A stretch of DNA of 5,323 nt from Saprospiraceae bacterium. GTDB lineage: Bacteria; Bacteroidota; Bacteroidia; Chitinophagales; Saprospiraceae. The stretch covers positions 1 through 5,323 of the forward strand of contig JADZFI010000313.1 in the NCBI GenBank assembly GCA_020850025.1, written 5' to 3'. The position numbers and the translations under genes were made by a program. Below, piece after piece: positions 4,171 through 5,323 of this stretch (position 1 is the stretch's first letter; every line of letters starts with the position of its first letter). The notes under the pieces are model-generated. The model had not been told where the DNA came from and ran no database searches. It saw only the letters and a list, made by a program, of their open reading frames with translations.

Positions 4171-5323
4171 TTATTGCACCACTATGGAAAAAGTAGCTTG
4201 CTTGCCTTCTGTTTGAATATTCAGTTGGTAAATGCCTTTGGGCAGTTCCATGTGCTCGAAACGAACCAACTGAATTCCTTGTTTTACCTGAGTCTCCTTT
4301 TGAACAACTCTCCGGCCAGCAGCATCGAACATGTTCAACTGTACGCTGCCGTTGATTTTGCTGCTTAATTCTACAGTAAAATCGCCCGAAGTTGGGTTAG
4401 GAAGGATGCGAATATCCATGCGGTCTTCCAGCTCGTTTATACCGGTCACCCCAACCGTTGCCGTTTGGGTATGCGTACGGCATGCGTTAGTGGCAGATAG
4501 GGTTACGGTGTAAACGCCCGGTGTGGTATATGTATGCACCGGATTGGCCTCCGTGCTGGTCATACCATCGCCGAAATCCCACAGATAGCTGGTTGCATTG
4601 GTACTGGTATTGGTAAAGGAAGCTGTCAGCAGATTCTGGGTAAAGGTAAAGTTGGCAGTGGCCAAGGGTCGAACATGGAGTACATGCAACTGTGTATCAG
4701 CGCCAAATGGATTGTTGACAATCAGGCGCACATTTTTGTTGCCGGGAGTAGGATAAACTACGGTGTGCGGTCCAATCCCGGAGCCAAGACTTGGTTGGGC
4801 TGCTGCGCCAAATGACCATATATAGCTGGAATTGTTCGTTGAAGGACTTGCCTGATAGATCACGGTATCGAGTCGGCAAATAGTGTCCGGGGCTACATAA
4901 GATGCCAGAGGTGGCTCAGGAATGAGCAATCCAATGTTGTCCAGGTACAAGCCGTTGCCATAACCGTTTACTGCCGCGAATCGCACCACAATTTTCTGGC
5001 CGCTGAATGGGGCAAGATCTATAGCTTCCGGACGCCAGTTTGATCCGTCGCTTGGATAGAAATAGGAAGTTTGGTCGGGTACGGTTCTTAATGCCGTATT
5101 GTATTTTTCCCAAACAACCGTTGGGGTTCCGCCCAAATCACAATTTTCAAATATTTCTACGCGCAACCCATCGTTGTAGGTGTTGTCGTAACGGGCATAT
5201 GCCAGATAGAAGTTGAGACTTGCTTCAGGAAGGTTACTCAGGTCAATTGGAATGGAATACAAGTAATCTTCTGCTCCAACTTCACTTGGACCGTACTGGT
5301 AGAAGTTCATATGAAGAGAGCGA
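4171..5323 (-). CDS. T9SS-secreted surface protein: MAM-like module, two PKD modules, type A sorting domain (N-terminus cut by right edge)
   Basis: The C-terminal 383 residues of a larger exported protein. The frame is open to the right edge, and the ATG at 5308-5310 (Met1 in this numbering) is probably internal, since the codons before it (R-S-L-H) continue the module. Residues 1-130 are a MAM or choice-of-anchor-like beta-sandwich: EDYLYSIPIDLS (14-25), LNFYLAYARYD (32-42), NWRPEAIDLAPFSGQKIVVRF (91-111) and GLYLDNIGL (120-128). Residues 135-214 are a weak PKD-like module, with SYIWSFG at 162-168. Residues 216-289 are a classic PKD module (YLWDFGDG 242-249, HTYTTPGVYTVTL 259-271). Residues 298-379 are the T9SS type A sorting domain, with ILPNPTSGDF at 302-311 and LPKGIYQLNI at 356-365; this domain is removed on export across the outer membrane. 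In Bacteroidota this architecture often follows an M43-like metalloprotease, which would lie outside the window. Its own terminator follows. Confidence 0.92.
   Translation of the reverse strand, partial: RSLHMNFYQYGPSEVGAEDYLYSIPIDLSNLPEASLNFYLAYARYDNTYNDGLRVEIFENCDLGGTPTVVWEKYNTALRTVPDQTSYFYPSDGSNWRPEAIDLAPFSGQKIVVRFAAVNGYGNGLYLDNIGLLIPEPPLASYVAPDTICRLDTVIYQASPSTNNSSYIWSFGAAAQPSLGSGIGPHTVVYPTPGNKNVRLIVNNPFGADTQLHVLHVRPLATANFTFTQNLLTASFTNTSTNATSYLWDFGDGMTSTEANPVHTYTTPGVYTVTLSATNACRTHTQTATVGVTGINELEDRMDIRILPNPTSGDFTVELSSKINGSVQLNMFDAAGRRVVQKETQVKQGIQLVRFEHMELPKGIYQLNIQTEGKQATFSIVVQ

Noticed and set aside
5306..5315. Palindrome TTCATATGAA near the right edge
   Set aside because: A 10-bp palindrome within coding sequence is expected by chance, and the frame continues through it.

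Overview
The window comes from a member of the phylum Bacteroidota. The evidence is a type IX secretion (T9SS) type A sorting domain on the protein at the right edge, PKD and MAM-like surface modules typical of that phylum, a YebC protein with the Bacteroidota-type N-terminus, weak or absent Shine-Dalgarno sequences, and -7 boxes of the TAnnTTTG type. Base composition is moderate. Genus cannot be fixed from this stretch.

Layout from left to right. (1) A minus-strand gene cluster at 1-1496 encodes, in transcription order, a small secreted orphan protein (185 aa), a secreted CpeT/CpcT-family protein (211 aa) and a PduO-type cob(I)alamin adenosyltransferase that runs off the left edge. Gaps are 2 and 29 nt, so it is probably one transcript. 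(2) A 242-nt divergent intergenic region has a -7 box pointing each way. (3) yebC lies on the plus strand at 1739-2455, followed by a degenerate 9-nt G-rich tandem repeat that begins in its stop codon, then a hairpin terminator shared with the convergent gene on the right. (4) A minus-strand pair at 2559-4038 encodes a metallo-beta-lactamase-fold hydrolase and a HEAT-like helical-repeat protein, with reading frames overlapping by about 20 nt. (5) A 132-nt gap contains a strong minus-strand terminator whose T-tract runs into a candidate promoter for the hydrolase gene. (6) The C-terminal 383 residues of a large T9SS-secreted protein (MAM-like module, two PKD modules, sorting domain) run off the right edge.

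Most of the window is ordinary Bacteroidota chromosome. No mobile element, CRISPR array, tRNA or rRNA was seen, and no new system can be demonstrated. The points most worth a second look are: a perfect 16-bp inverted repeat inside the cpeT-like gene exactly at the signal-peptide/domain junction; the grouping of a secreted CpeT-like protein (a family linked to tetrapyrroles) with a corrinoid adenosyltransferase and an orphan secreted CxxC protein; the 9-nt repeat after yebC; and an HxDxDH metal-site variant in the hydrolase.
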